From positions 1-64,000 of the forward strand of contig WQYW01000001.1 of NCBI GenBank assembly GCA_009781045.1: DNA of 64,000 nucleotides. Reading direction: 5' to 3'. The position numbers were made by a program, and so were the translations under genes. The notes under the pieces were generated by a model. The model had not been told where the DNA came from. It saw nothing but the letters and a program-made list of their open reading frames with translations, and searched no databases. The DNA comes from Alphaproteobacteria bacterium (GTDB lineage: Bacteria > Pseudomonadota > Alphaproteobacteria > Rhizobiales > Xanthobacteraceae). Of this stretch, positions 1-8,279 are shown piece after piece (the first letter of the stretch is position 1; each line of letters opens with the position of its first letter).

Positions 1-31
1 GAAATGAGGGACTTCTGGGGAGTATGAGTCG

Positions 32-445
32 ATGAAGTCACGAGATACGTTCATCCGCCTGAAAAAATTCCAGGTTGATGAGAGGCGGCGCAGGGTCGCC
101 CAGATTGAAAGCATGATTGCCGACTTCCAGCGCATGGCTGGGGATCTCGAACGCGAGATTCAGACCGAGGAGGAGCGGGCGGGCATCAGTGACCGCTCCC
201 ATTTTGCCTATCCGACCTATGCCAAGGCGGCGATCGCGCGGCGTGAAAACCTCACCCGGTCAACCGACGAGTTGCTGGGCCAGCTCGATGACGCCAGGGG
301 CGCTCTCGCCGATGCCTTTGAGGAACTCAAGCGGGTGGAACTGCTTGATGAACGCGACCATGTCCGTGAGCGTGGCGAGGAAAATGTCCATGAGCACGGC
401 AGCGCCGACAGTCTGATGCGGCCGCGGATGGGTGCTGTCGCCTGA
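32..445 (+). CDS. fliJ: Flagellar export chaperone FliJ
   Basis: A 137-residue, mostly helical, highly charged protein. Its N-terminus (MKSRDTFIRLKKFQVDERRR) and the HFAYPTYAKAAIARR segment near residues 58-72 match the short FliJ form of Rhizobiales. FliJ is a soluble coiled-coil component of the flagellar type III export apparatus that works with the ATPase FliI and with FlhA. The ATG follows a GGGGAG-like ribosome site at about 17-22. The usual upstream partner fliI would lie just outside the window, which I cannot see. The gene stands alone downstream, followed by a long spacer, so it is probably the last gene of a flagellar operon. Confidence 0.85.
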   Translation: MKSRDTFIRLKKFQVDERRRRVAQIESMIADFQRMAGDLEREIQTEEERAGISDRSHFAYPTYAKAAIARRENLTRSTDELLGQLDDARGALADAFEELKRVELLDERDHVRERGEENVHEHGSADSLMRPRMGAVA

Positions 446-1101
446 CCAGCTCCTGGTATCGACGGACCCCGGCTGTGGCCGCGCCGGATGGCCCGCGGAT
501 GCAGGTCTGCACGGCCTTCCAAAACCGCGAACGGCGGAGTCTGCGCCGTCCCAACCCCATGCCCCGGGCGCCCTGGTTCCTGCCAAGCCCCGGTGCCGGA
601 TGGTGCAGTCCCTTCCCTTGCTGTTTTAGCAGGCATTTTCGGCATTTTCGCCGGGATGTTGCCTCCCGGCAGGCAAGCCTCCGTGCAAGCTCCGCTCTGC
701 CAGCGTGCCTTCGGCTTCGCTGTGGCGAGGATCACGGGCTTTCGGGCAACACTGTGACAATAACAGCGATGCTGGCGGACGCCCGGCAGCAGCCCTCGGA
801 GCCCCCGCTGCATCGCTGCAACACATTGATGATTCAGGGATTTATCGTTGTGGCCACAGCGGGCGTGCGGGCGTGGCCATCACCGGTCCGGCCTCACATT
901 TCTGCCATATCCCGGAATTAGCCTTTTAATTCGAATAAGAAATCAATTATCTGACAAATAGGCCTTTTTTTGCACCAGGCAGGGCACGTCATGCTAGAAA
1001 AGGCGCATCCTGTCCGGGCCAGGGGGCCAGGTCCCCCGGTGTGGCACGAACTGAGATAAACCTTTGTTTAAAAGGTTCTGGTAGCGGTCGGAGAGCGCTG
1101 A
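446..1101. other. Intergenic spacer, no gene seen
   Basis: About 650 bp between fliJ and the ECF sigma gene. Open frames here lack family resemblance and plausible ribosome sites. The last 200 bp become AT-richer (around 900-970) and should hold the sigma-factor promoter, but I could not assign -35/-10 boxes with confidence. Confidence 0.5.
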
Positions 1102-1641
1102 ATGCTGACATCAGCGGAACTGGTATGGCTGGTCGCGACGGTGGCGAAGGACGACGAGGTGGCTTTCGAGCGTCTCTATTCGGCCACATGTGCGCAGCTT
1201 TACGGCATTGTGCGGCGCATTCTCAGGCGTGAGGATCTCGCCGAGCAGGTGATGCAGAGTACCTATGTGGAAATCTGGCATCGTGCCGGCGAATTCGATC
1301 CCGCCTTGTCGCTGCCGATCACCTGGATGGCATCGATTGCCCGCAACCGTGCCATCGATGTGGCACGGCGGATGTCCGACATTCCGATCGAGGATGGGGC
1401 GTCGACCATTGAGACGCCGCGCACCACGCCGATTTCGCGTCGGGAAATGACCGAGGGGTTGAGGCGGCTGCTGGAATGCATGGGGCGGCTTGAGCCGAGC
1501 TGTCAGAAGCTGGTGCTGCTCGCCTATTTCGACGGTCTGAGCCGCGAGCAGCTGGCAGAAAAATTTGCTTCCCCGGTCAGCATGGTGAAGTCGTGGCTCA
1601 GGCGCAGCATGTTGGATATCCGCGAGTATCTTGAGGCGTGA
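1102..1641 (+). CDS. ECF RNA polymerase sigma factor (SigK-like)
   Basis: A 179-residue sigma-70 family protein of the extracytoplasmic-function type. The region 2 helix contains AFERLYSATCAQLYGIVRRIL (one residue omitted at the start), followed by the conserved EQVMQSTYVEIWHRA segment and an ARNRAIDVAR core-binding and -10 recognition stretch near residues 85-95. Region 4 (about residues 120-175) carries the helix-turn-helix FDGLSREQLAEKF and SMVKSWLRR. The length is normal for the family. The ATG is preceded by GGAGAG. The stop overlaps the possible GTG start of the next gene, an anti-sigma factor, so this is a two-gene stress-response or membrane-signalling operon. The inducing signal cannot be read from sequence. 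Confidence 0.9.
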   Translation: MLTSAELVWLVATVAKDDEVAFERLYSATCAQLYGIVRRILRREDLAEQVMQSTYVEIWHRAGEFDPALSLPITWMASIARNRAIDVARRMSDIPIEDGASTIETPRTTPISRREMTEGLRRLLECMGRLEPSCQKLVLLAYFDGLSREQLAEKFASPVSMVKSWLRRSMLDIREYLEA

Positions 1642-1646
1642 GCCCT

Positions 1647-2657
1647 ATGAACTACACTGAAGACCATATTGTACTTGCCGCGGAATATGCACTCGGTTCG
1701 CTGAATACGGAGGAGCGTGCCCAGGTCGAAACCATGATGGCGGTGGATGAGGAATTCGCCGCCGTGGTGCAGGCGTGGGAATTGCGCCTCGGGGTATTGA
1801 ACCAGATCGTGGAGCCGATCGAGCCCCCCGCGAGCGTGTGGACCAAAATCGTGGCTGCGCTGACGCCGCCGACGGCGCCCGATGCGCCACCTTTGCCGCC
1901 GGCAGCACCGGAGGCCGAGGAGGAGGAGACGGAGGTGGCGGTGCAAATGCCGCCAGCGCCGATTGCCCCGCCGGCCGTGCCCACCCCGCCCCAGGCGGCG
2001 GAGGTGCCATTGCCGCCGCAGACCGTCTCCGAAGAGGAGCCGGCTTTCGCCGAAGGTTTTCTTTCTCAGGCCCCGCGTCTGCCGGAGAGTGATCGCCCGG
2101 CGCTGCAGCCGGAAATCGAGCCTCTGCTGCCGGTACCCCTGGGGGTCGACCCCAACGCGATGCTGCAACCGGCCGTCGGGGCGGGCTGGCGTATCAGTAC
2201 CGTGCTGTTTGGTGTGGTGGCGGTGATGCTGGCCGTGGTGCTGTTGCTGCAGTCGTTTCAGAACGAGCCGTCGCCCCGGGTCGCGACACCGCCGGCGGTG
2301 GCCGCGCGCTCGTCCCTGCACAGCGTCGGCCTGCTGCGCCGGGCCGGGGCCGGGCCCGCTTTCATTCTGGTGGTGGACAGGGGCAACAAGCTGACCGTGC
2401 GCATGGTGGATGCCGATCCAGGGCCCGGCAAGACCTTCCAGCTCTGGCTGACGTCGGACAAGCTGGCGGCGCCGCGCTCGCTGGGCCTGTTCGGGGCTGC
2501 CGGCGACTTGCGGGAGCATGAGGGCCTGAGCGGTTTTGACGCCGAAACCATCAACACCGCGAGTTACAAGGTCACCATTGAGCAGGAGGGCGGCTCCCCG
2601 ACGGGCCAGCCGACCGTGGCGCCGGAATTCACCGGCAGGTTGATGGATCTGCATTGA
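1647..2657 (+). CDS. Anti-sigma factor, RskA-like transmembrane protein
   Basis: About 336 residues. A short cytoplasmic anti-sigma domain at the N-terminus (MNYTEDHIVLAAEYALGSL, a typical anti-sigma-K start) is followed by a long Pro/Glu/Ala-rich linker (roughly residues 75-170). One membrane segment (VLFGVVAVMLAVVLLLQSF, about 185-205) precedes a periplasmic RskA C-terminal domain, seen in TFQLWLTSDKLAAPRSLGLFG. It should hold the sigma factor encoded just upstream at the membrane and release it by regulated proteolysis. I prefer the ATG at 1647, with TTGAGG about 10 nt upstream, over a GTG at 1638 that overlaps the sigma stop. The acidic/Pro linker is longer than usual. Confidence 0.85.
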   Translation: MNYTEDHIVLAAEYALGSLNTEERAQVETMMAVDEEFAAVVQAWELRLGVLNQIVEPIEPPASVWTKIVAALTPPTAPDAPPLPPAAPEAEEEETEVAVQMPPAPIAPPAVPTPPQAAEVPLPPQTVSEEEPAFAEGFLSQAPRLPESDRPALQPEIEPLLPVPLGVDPNAMLQPAVGAGWRISTVLFGVVAVMLAVVLLLQSFQNEPSPRVATPPAVAARSSLHSVGLLRRAGAGPAFILVVDRGNKLTVRMVDADPGPGKTFQLWLTSDKLAAPRSLGLFGAAGDLREHEGLSGFDAETINTASYKVTIEQEGGSPTGQPTVAPEFTGRLMDLH

Positions 2658-3033
2658 GGAATGGCAGCACTGGCGGATGCGGCCGGGATCGGGGCGCGTC
2701 GCCGCCCGCTGTGACCTCAGCGGGTGATCCGCACGTCAGGCCTGTGCGCGGGGCATTGGCGTCTGCCGATCCCAGTCGCCGGCGACAGGACTCTTGCGGA
2801 TTTCAACATCCTCACGCGGCAGACGCAAACGGGCGTTTGCGCGGCCAGCGCCATCCCCAGGCCTATGACGGTCAGAGGCCGATGGGCTGGGCTGGCCTGG
2901 CCGGGATGCGCGCGCGCTCCCCGCGGCCAGCTTTGCGCTTCTGGTTTTGCATGTTGGCGGCGGGGCTTGCCGTTTTGGGCATCTGTGACGATGCGCCCTG
3001 GTGGGATACGCCCGCACGTGGAGGCTTCCGGCT
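2658..3033. other. Spacer between convergent genes, no gene seen
   Basis: About 375 bp between the ends of the anti-sigma gene (plus) and the phosphatase gene (minus). I see no convincing coding frame and no clean terminator hairpin with a T-tract. Confidence 0.4.
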
Positions 3034-3858
3034 TCACGGGATGGTCGCGGTGTCGAGGACGGCCAGCGACTCCCCTTCAATGGCGAGGCAGGTCAGACGG
3101 CCGCTGGCATAGGCGCCGGTGTCGATGCCGATGCGGTTTGCCCTGACATCGACGGATGCCGCCGGGCTGTGGGCGTGAACCACGATCTTGCCGAAATTCT
3201 TCTGGGATGAAAGGAACTCCTTGCGGATCCAGAGCAGGTCCCGGCCCTTCTGCCGCGACAGGTGGACCCCGGGCCGGATGCCGGCATGGGCGAAGAAGAA
3301 ATCGCCGCAGGAAAAGCAGGCTTTGAGATCCTGCAGAAAATCCCGGTGCGCCGGAGGCAGCACGGCGTTGAAACGCTGCTGCAGCCCGACGATGTCGGCA
3401 GCCCTGATGTTGGCTTTGACGGTGATGCCATAGGACGCCAGGGTCGCTACTCCGCCGAGGCGCAACCAGTGAGCGAAAATCTCGGGATCCCTGAGGCTGT
3501 CAGCGGCGATCTCCTCGTGGTTGCCGCTGAGGAAGATGCTTTCCCGGTTGCGGCCATGCTCGATCAGCCGCTCGAGGGTCTGTGCCGAGGCGGGCCCGCG
3601 ATCAATATAGTCGCCAAGAAAGACAAAAATCGAGCGCGGGATGGGGAAAGACCGGATCTCCAGCTCGATGTGGTGGAGCAGTCTGTCGAGCAGGTCGAGG
3701 CGGCCGTGGATGTCGCCGATGGCATAAATCCGGATGCCTTCCGGCAATGCCGGCGGGCGTCCATGGACCTTGTTGAGCCGATGGATCCCAGGAAGCGGAT
3801 TGGTCAGGTTGAGATATTTCACGGTTGACGCTTTTTTCGGGACGATGCGGGTTCGCAA
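3034..3858 (-). CDS. Metallophosphatase, serine/threonine protein phosphatase (PrpE/ApaH-like)
   Basis: Carries the full calcineurin-like metallophosphatase signature: GDIHGRLDLLDRLL, then FLGDYIDRGP, then LSGNHEEI, and later histidines in FFAHAGIRPG and VVHAHSP. These supply the Asp/His/Asn ligands for two metals. Bacterial relatives dephosphorylate phosphoproteins or cleave diadenosine tetraphosphate; the sequence does not separate the two. It is a single cytoplasmic domain of about 235 residues after a non-conserved N-terminal stretch. The start is uncertain: the longest frame begins with TTG at 3858, with GTG at 3822 as an alternative, and neither has a good ribosome site. It stands alone, convergent with the anti-sigma gene. 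Confidence 0.85.
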   Translation of the reverse strand: MRTRIVPKKASTVKYLNLTNPLPGIHRLNKVHGRPPALPEGIRIYAIGDIHGRLDLLDRLLHHIELEIRSFPIPRSIFVFLGDYIDRGPASAQTLERLIEHGRNRESIFLSGNHEEIAADSLRDPEIFAHWLRLGGVATLASYGITVKANIRAADIVGLQQRFNAVLPPAHRDFLQDLKACFSCGDFFFAHAGIRPGVHLSRQKGRDLLWIRKEFLSSQKNFGKIVVHAHSPAASVDVRANRIGIDTGAYASGRLTCLAIEGESLAVLDTATIP

Positions 3859-5314
3859 GAGTGGCGTTTTCCCAATCCTGGGCCGAGGGTCGACAGGGAC
3901 GGCGTGGCGCCAGCGCGCGGTGGTGAGGTCGTTGCCTGGAGAGCAACGCCAGACCAGATGCTGCCGGGGAACACCATCTTTAAGGAGCGGCGGGTTGGCA
4001 GCGGGTTAATCTGCCGGAATCATTTGATAATTGTTCTAGGTTCGGGATCTGTCACCGTCTGTTCCTTCATGCTCGCGTGACGTCTTCTGGAATCTGCAGC
4101 ACGCCGCGCGCAGGGCCGCGGCTGGAAGAGTGGAAATGCGCAAATTCTGCCGTCAGGTCTCTCGTCAGGGCAGCGCCACCTTGAGGTGCCAGACGCTGTC
4201 GCCGGTTTCCGCTGCTGCCGAAAGTCCTATATGGGCGACATTGGCGCTTGATGCGAGAGAAGGGAGCGGTCTTGCGATCCGTCAAATCATCCTGCACCCG
4301 GGTCTGCCACGATCCTGTCGCATTCTGTTCCTGACCCGCAACAAACCGCAGGATGCATTGGATACCGTTTGTGGTAGTTGCGGAGGGCAGAACGTGCTGC
4401 GGTCTTGTAATCTCTCCCGCTGTGGTTGTGGATAGTATCGTTGCGGTTGACGCACGCGTTGCCATGGTCCCTGTCGAGCACTATTTTGAGCAGGGGACGA
4501 TCCCGAACAGCAGGGAGCCGCTCTTTTTTTTCGGATAGAAACCGGGTTGCTGCGTCGGCGGCAGCGATCGCACAGGATATGCCTGTTCTGCGTGGACGTC
4601 CTGTTTCTCGACCCGGCAGGAAGGGGTGCCCGAGGCCTTATGGAGCATGTTGAGCCAATCGATCTGTGGTGGCTGACGTGAGATCCGCGCGGGTCAGGGC
4701 TTCGCAAGCGGCGTCATGGAAAGATCGCAGCCGGAGGTCGCGGGGAGCGATCAAACCTGTGTGATCGCAGGAGTATTCAGTGCGGCGGCGCTTGTCGCTG
4801 CGCCACCGCGGCGATAGGCTTCCACTCTCTCACGATCTGCAGCAGTCTGAAATCGGCCAAATTGTGTTGCAACTGTGGCGGGCCACGATCTTGCCCGATT
4901 CTGTTCCGCAAATCCTGCCATTCCCTGATGCGGCACGTGCTGCTGTAGCAGCGGGTGCGGCTGAAATCGGCTCTCGTTGGGGTTGCAGAAAACGATCGCC
5001 GTGGTTGAAAAAGCCGCACGCGCGCGTGTCTTTCAACAAGATACAGGAAAACAGATACGGGCGATGATTCGATTCCGGCTGGATTTTCCGATATCCGCGC
5101 CTGCATCAATTAACATTTGTTCAGATGTAAGTTGTGGAATTAACATTTGTTCAGATGTAAATTGTGGAACGGGGTTTTCGATGCATCATGGCAACAGCGA
5201 TTGCGATTTCGTTGCGCTGGTCGCGCGGCGGGACACATTTTCTGTCGCCGGGAACCTGCCGGTGTGATTTATCCAACTGAGATGGAAAAAAATCAGGCTT
5301 TGCGGTTTTGAGTT
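3859..5314. other. Long intergenic region, no gene seen
   Basis: About 1.45 kb between a phosphatase gene and an ExoY-like gene. Short frames in it do not resemble known proteins and have no ribosome sites. The only structure I find is a 30-bp tandem repeat at 5108-5167, listed separately. It may contain decayed coding DNA or an unrecognised small RNA. Confidence 0.4.
5108..5167. repeat. Two perfectly adjacent 30-bp repeats with an internal imperfect palindrome
   Basis: Units 5108-5137 and 5138-5167 differ at one base (g/a at 5131/5161). Each holds ACATTTGTTCAGATGT, an imperfect dyad (ACAT.TG..CA.ATGT pattern). The 30-bp spacing is close to three helical turns, so both dyads face the same side of the DNA. 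They lie about 150 bp upstream of the ExoY-like gene and look like paired operator sites for a dimeric regulator; the regulator is unknown. Confidence 0.6.
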
Positions 5315-5989
5315 ATGAGCGTGACCGAATACGTTGAAACGAATGGGGGCGTGCAGGCGGCTGCGCTGAGTGCGTCGCCGGGGAAGCTGACCCGCAAGCG
5401 GATCATGGATGTCATTCTGGCGTCCACCGGGATTATTGTGCTGTCGCCCCTGATTGTGCTGTGCTTTCTGCTGACCCGGATGTCTTCACCCGGGCCGGCG
5501 ATTTTCCGCCACCACCGCGTGGGTTTCGGTGGCAAGGGCTTCTACTGCCTGAAATTCCGTACCATGGTGCCGGATGCGCCCGAGCGGTTGCGCACCCTCC
5601 TGGGGGAGGATCCGGCAGCGGCTGCGGAATGGGCAGCGTGCCAGAAGCTGCGTTGCGACCCGCGAATCACCCCGGTCGGTGCAATTTTCCGCAAACTGAG
5701 CCTTGATGAAATTCCGCAGCTCTTCAACGTTCTGTACGGGGATATGAGTTTCGTGGGCCCGCGTCCGGTGACGGTTGAGGAACTGGACCGTTATTCCAGT
5801 TCGAAGGAAGCCTATCTCAGCTGTCGACCCGGCATCACCGGGTTGTGGCAGGTGAGTGGCCGCAACTCCACGACCTTTGATGAGCGGGTTGCTCACGATA
5901 CGTTTTATGCCCGCAACTGGTCAATCTGGCTCGATCTCAAGATCGTGTTGCGCACGGTTCCAACCGTGTTGTCGGGCAGCGGCTGGTAG
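5315..5989 (+). CDS. Undecaprenyl-phosphate sugar phosphotransferase (ExoY-like)
   Basis: A 224-residue bacterial sugar transferase of the short, single-domain ExoY/WbaP-C type. It transfers a sugar-1-phosphate from a UDP-sugar to undecaprenyl phosphate at the inner membrane, the first step of exopolysaccharide or O-unit assembly. One hydrophobic segment (about residues 30-52, LASTGIIVLSPLIVLCFLL) is followed by the catalytic core: YCLKFRTMVPDA, KLSLDEIPQLFNVLYGDMS and FVGPRPVT, then CRPGITGLWQVSGR. The length is normal. The ATG at 5315 has only a weak ribosome site. A flippase gene follows on the same strand, fitting a polysaccharide export role. A pair of operator-like repeats lies upstream. 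Confidence 0.9.
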   Translation: MSVTEYVETNGGVQAAALSASPGKLTRKRIMDVILASTGIIVLSPLIVLCFLLTRMSSPGPAIFRHHRVGFGGKGFYCLKFRTMVPDAPERLRTLLGEDPAAAAEWAACQKLRCDPRITPVGAIFRKLSLDEIPQLFNVLYGDMSFVGPRPVTVEELDRYSSSKEAYLSCRPGITGLWQVSGRNSTTFDERVAHDTFYARNWSIWLDLKIVLRTVPTVLSGSGW

Positions 5990-6574
5990 TTGTCGCCAGC
6001 CGCCTTGCGAGCGATCTCTGTCAGGCGCCCGGGGACGATGGCCTCAAGTCCAGGTATCAGGTCGAGGTATCAGGTCCAGGTATCAGGCCCATGTGTCCAG
6101 CCTGGCGCGGCTCTGCAGGAAACGTGCGGCAATCCTTCAAAGAGCGGTATCGGATGATGGTGAAGGGCGCACAGCCAGTGGCGCTGCCGCGGGACGTGGG
6201 ACCTCCGACCCGGGCCTCGGGCGGGCTGGTCCGGCCCCATGGGCTTTGCGCGTGCCGATCCGGCCAGGGGCTGATCGGGCAGCGGCGGATCTTTTGAAGG
6301 CCTGAGGGCGAGACTGAATGCCACGCCCGACAGATTGATGCGATCGGGTCGGTTGTGAACCGGTTGCAACCCTCGCGCCATTGCCAGCGAGGCGCGTGCG
6401 AGGGTATCGGCTTTGCGGACGGTGTTCTGGCCGGGTCCCGGGCGGCGAGCGCGCACGACGCCACACGAGGCCGCCGCACGTTGCGGGGAAGGCGCGGGGG
6501 ACCCTTTCCCTTAAAGGGATAGAGGATAGAACACCGGTGGAGACCTTCGGCCTCGATGAGGAATGGCCTTGATC
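5990..6574. other. Intergenic spacer with three 13-bp tandem repeats
   Basis: About 580 bp between the sugar transferase and the flippase. It contains three tandem 13-bp units (tccaggtatcagg with one variant base in the middle copy) at 6049-6061, 6062-6074 and 6075-6087. I see no coding frame of substance. The repeats could be a small iteron-like or regulatory array, or slippage. Confidence 0.5.
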
Positions 6575-8092
6575 ATGAATCCCGTGAATGGCTCTTCGGC
6601 CCGGATTGGAATCCGCACTGCGGCAGGCGCAGGCGTCCTGGTGGCGTCCCGGCTGATCACACGGGGCGTTGATTTTGCAGCGCTGATCATCCTCGCGCGC
6701 CTCTTGTCGGTGGAGGATTTCGGGGTCATCGCCGTCGCAACTTCGGTTGTGATGATCTTTGAAGCGGTCACGGATCTGTCGCTCGGACTGGCGCTGGTGG
6801 CGATCGCGGATCGCACCAGCGCACATTACGATACCATCTTCACCATTCAGCTCGTGAGAGGTCTGTTGCTGGCGGCGGCTCTGGTGATCCTGAGCTGGCC
6901 TGTGGCGTTTCTCTATCACGACCCGCGACTGATGGCCCTGATCTGCGCCCTCAGCCTGGCTCCCGCTTTCCGCGGAATGGGTAGTCCGCGGATGACTGAG
7001 TTCTCGATCGAATTTCGCTTCCTTCCGTTTCTGATCGTTGACGCCGTCGGAAAGGGCACCGCCTTCGCGGCGTCGATCGCGGCCGCGGTGTGGACGCCGA
7101 ATTATTGGGCACTGGTTGTCAATTCGGTGGCGGCACCCCTGACCTCATGCGTGGCCTCCTACCTCTTTGCGCCTTGGCGCGGCACGCGCCTGACATTCGA
7201 GAAATGGCGGGATTTTGCGCATTATCTCGGCTGGTCAACCATCGGGCAGACCGTCAGCGCGCTCGACCGGAAAATGGATATTCTGATACTTGGCGGCGTG
7301 GCGGATCATCTTGCGATCGGTGCCTATGCCATGGCCGCGGATGTGGTGGCGTTGCCGGCCCAGATCTTCGTGTTCCAGATCCTCCAGCCCTTTGTCGTCG
7401 CCTTCTCCGCGGTGCGCCAGGACGGGAGGAGACTGGCTGCCGCCTATCAGAGGGCCGCTGCAGGTGTGGTCGCCGTCTGCCTGCCGATCCTGGTTGGAGC
7501 CAGCCTCTGTGCCGAATCCCTGCTGCGGCTGGCGTTCGGCGAAAAGTGGATTGCGTCCGCCACGTCGCTGCGCTGGCTTGCGATCGCGGCGATCCCGTAT
7601 TTCTTCACCGGGCCGCTGCAGGCCCTGGCGATTTCGCTCCAGAAGGTCAACAGCGTCACCCGTCTGATTTTGCTCGAACTGGCGGTCAAATTTCCCCTCG
7701 TGCTGGTCGGCCTCGCCAATTTTGGCGTCGCCGGGGTGCTGGGGGCCCGCGTGATCACGGCGCTGCTGGTGGCGGGAGTGGCGATGATCACAGTCCGCCG
7801 CCTGATCGGATTGCGCATAAGGGACCAGATATTCCCTGCGCAGCGCGCGATCGTGAGCGTGGCGGGGATGGCGCTGGTGGTCGGAGCGCTGCAGGTCCTG
7901 CTCAGAGATCATGGCGGCGCCAGTGGCGAGGCTCTGCATCTCGCCATCGTTGTCGGTGCCGGTATCCTCGCTTATGTCGGCGCGATGCTGGCGCTGTGGA
8001 ATTGGGCGGGTCGCCCGGCGAGCGTGGAGGGCGACGTGTTTGCTGTCGCAGGCGGCTTGTTGCGGCGGGCTTTCGGTTTCTTTCAGCGGTGA
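6575..8092 (+). CDS. Wzx/ExoT-like polysaccharide flippase (MOP superfamily)
   Basis: About 505 residues with roughly twelve to fourteen hydrophobic segments. The N-terminal stretch (ASRLITRGVDFAALIILARL and LSVEDFGVIAVATSVVMIFE) is typical of oligosaccharide flippases of the polysaccharide-synthesis family. These proteins move undecaprenyl-linked repeat units across the inner membrane. I chose ATG 6575, with GAGGA about 12 nt upstream; an ATG at 6563 directly abuts that GAGGA and is less likely. It follows the ExoY-like gene on the same strand after about 580 bp, so it may have its own promoter. The C-terminus is Arg-rich and cytoplasmic. Confidence 0.85.
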   Translation: MNPVNGSSARIGIRTAAGAGVLVASRLITRGVDFAALIILARLLSVEDFGVIAVATSVVMIFEAVTDLSLGLALVAIADRTSAHYDTIFTIQLVRGLLLAAALVILSWPVAFLYHDPRLMALICALSLAPAFRGMGSPRMTEFSIEFRFLPFLIVDAVGKGTAFAASIAAAVWTPNYWALVVNSVAAPLTSCVASYLFAPWRGTRLTFEKWRDFAHYLGWSTIGQTVSALDRKMDILILGGVADHLAIGAYAMAADVVALPAQIFVFQILQPFVVAFSAVRQDGRRLAAAYQRAAAGVVAVCLPILVGASLCAESLLRLAFGEKWIASATSLRWLAIAAIPYFFTGPLQALAISLQKVNSVTRLILLELAVKFPLVLVGLANFGVAGVLGARVITALLVAGVAMITVRRLIGLRIRDQIFPAQRAIVSVAGMALVVGALQVLLRDHGGASGEALHLAIVVGAGILAYVGAMLALWNWAGRPASVEGDVFAVAGGLLRRAFGFFQR

Positions 8093-8139
8093 TGGCCGAG
8101 CCCGAGGGATGGCGGTTGAGCGGGCCTTGCCGCGCTCCG

Positions 8140-8182
8140 GCACCGCCTTTGGACCCGGGACTTTGGGACCCGGGACTTTGGG
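8140..8182. repeat. Short tandem repeat between convergent genes
   Basis: A 14-bp unit containing gggactttgggaccc is repeated two to three times in the 190-bp gap between the flippase stop and the end of the Sel1 gene on the other strand. It is probably slippage; no function is evident. Confidence 0.4.
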
Positions 8183-8279
8183 ACTTGCGGACTGTGCCGA
8201 AGCGGCTTGCGCCTTCATGGCGCGGTTTCCTGCACGTGCCGCCCGAAAGAGACCCGGTGAGCCGATCGGCGCCTCCCGT

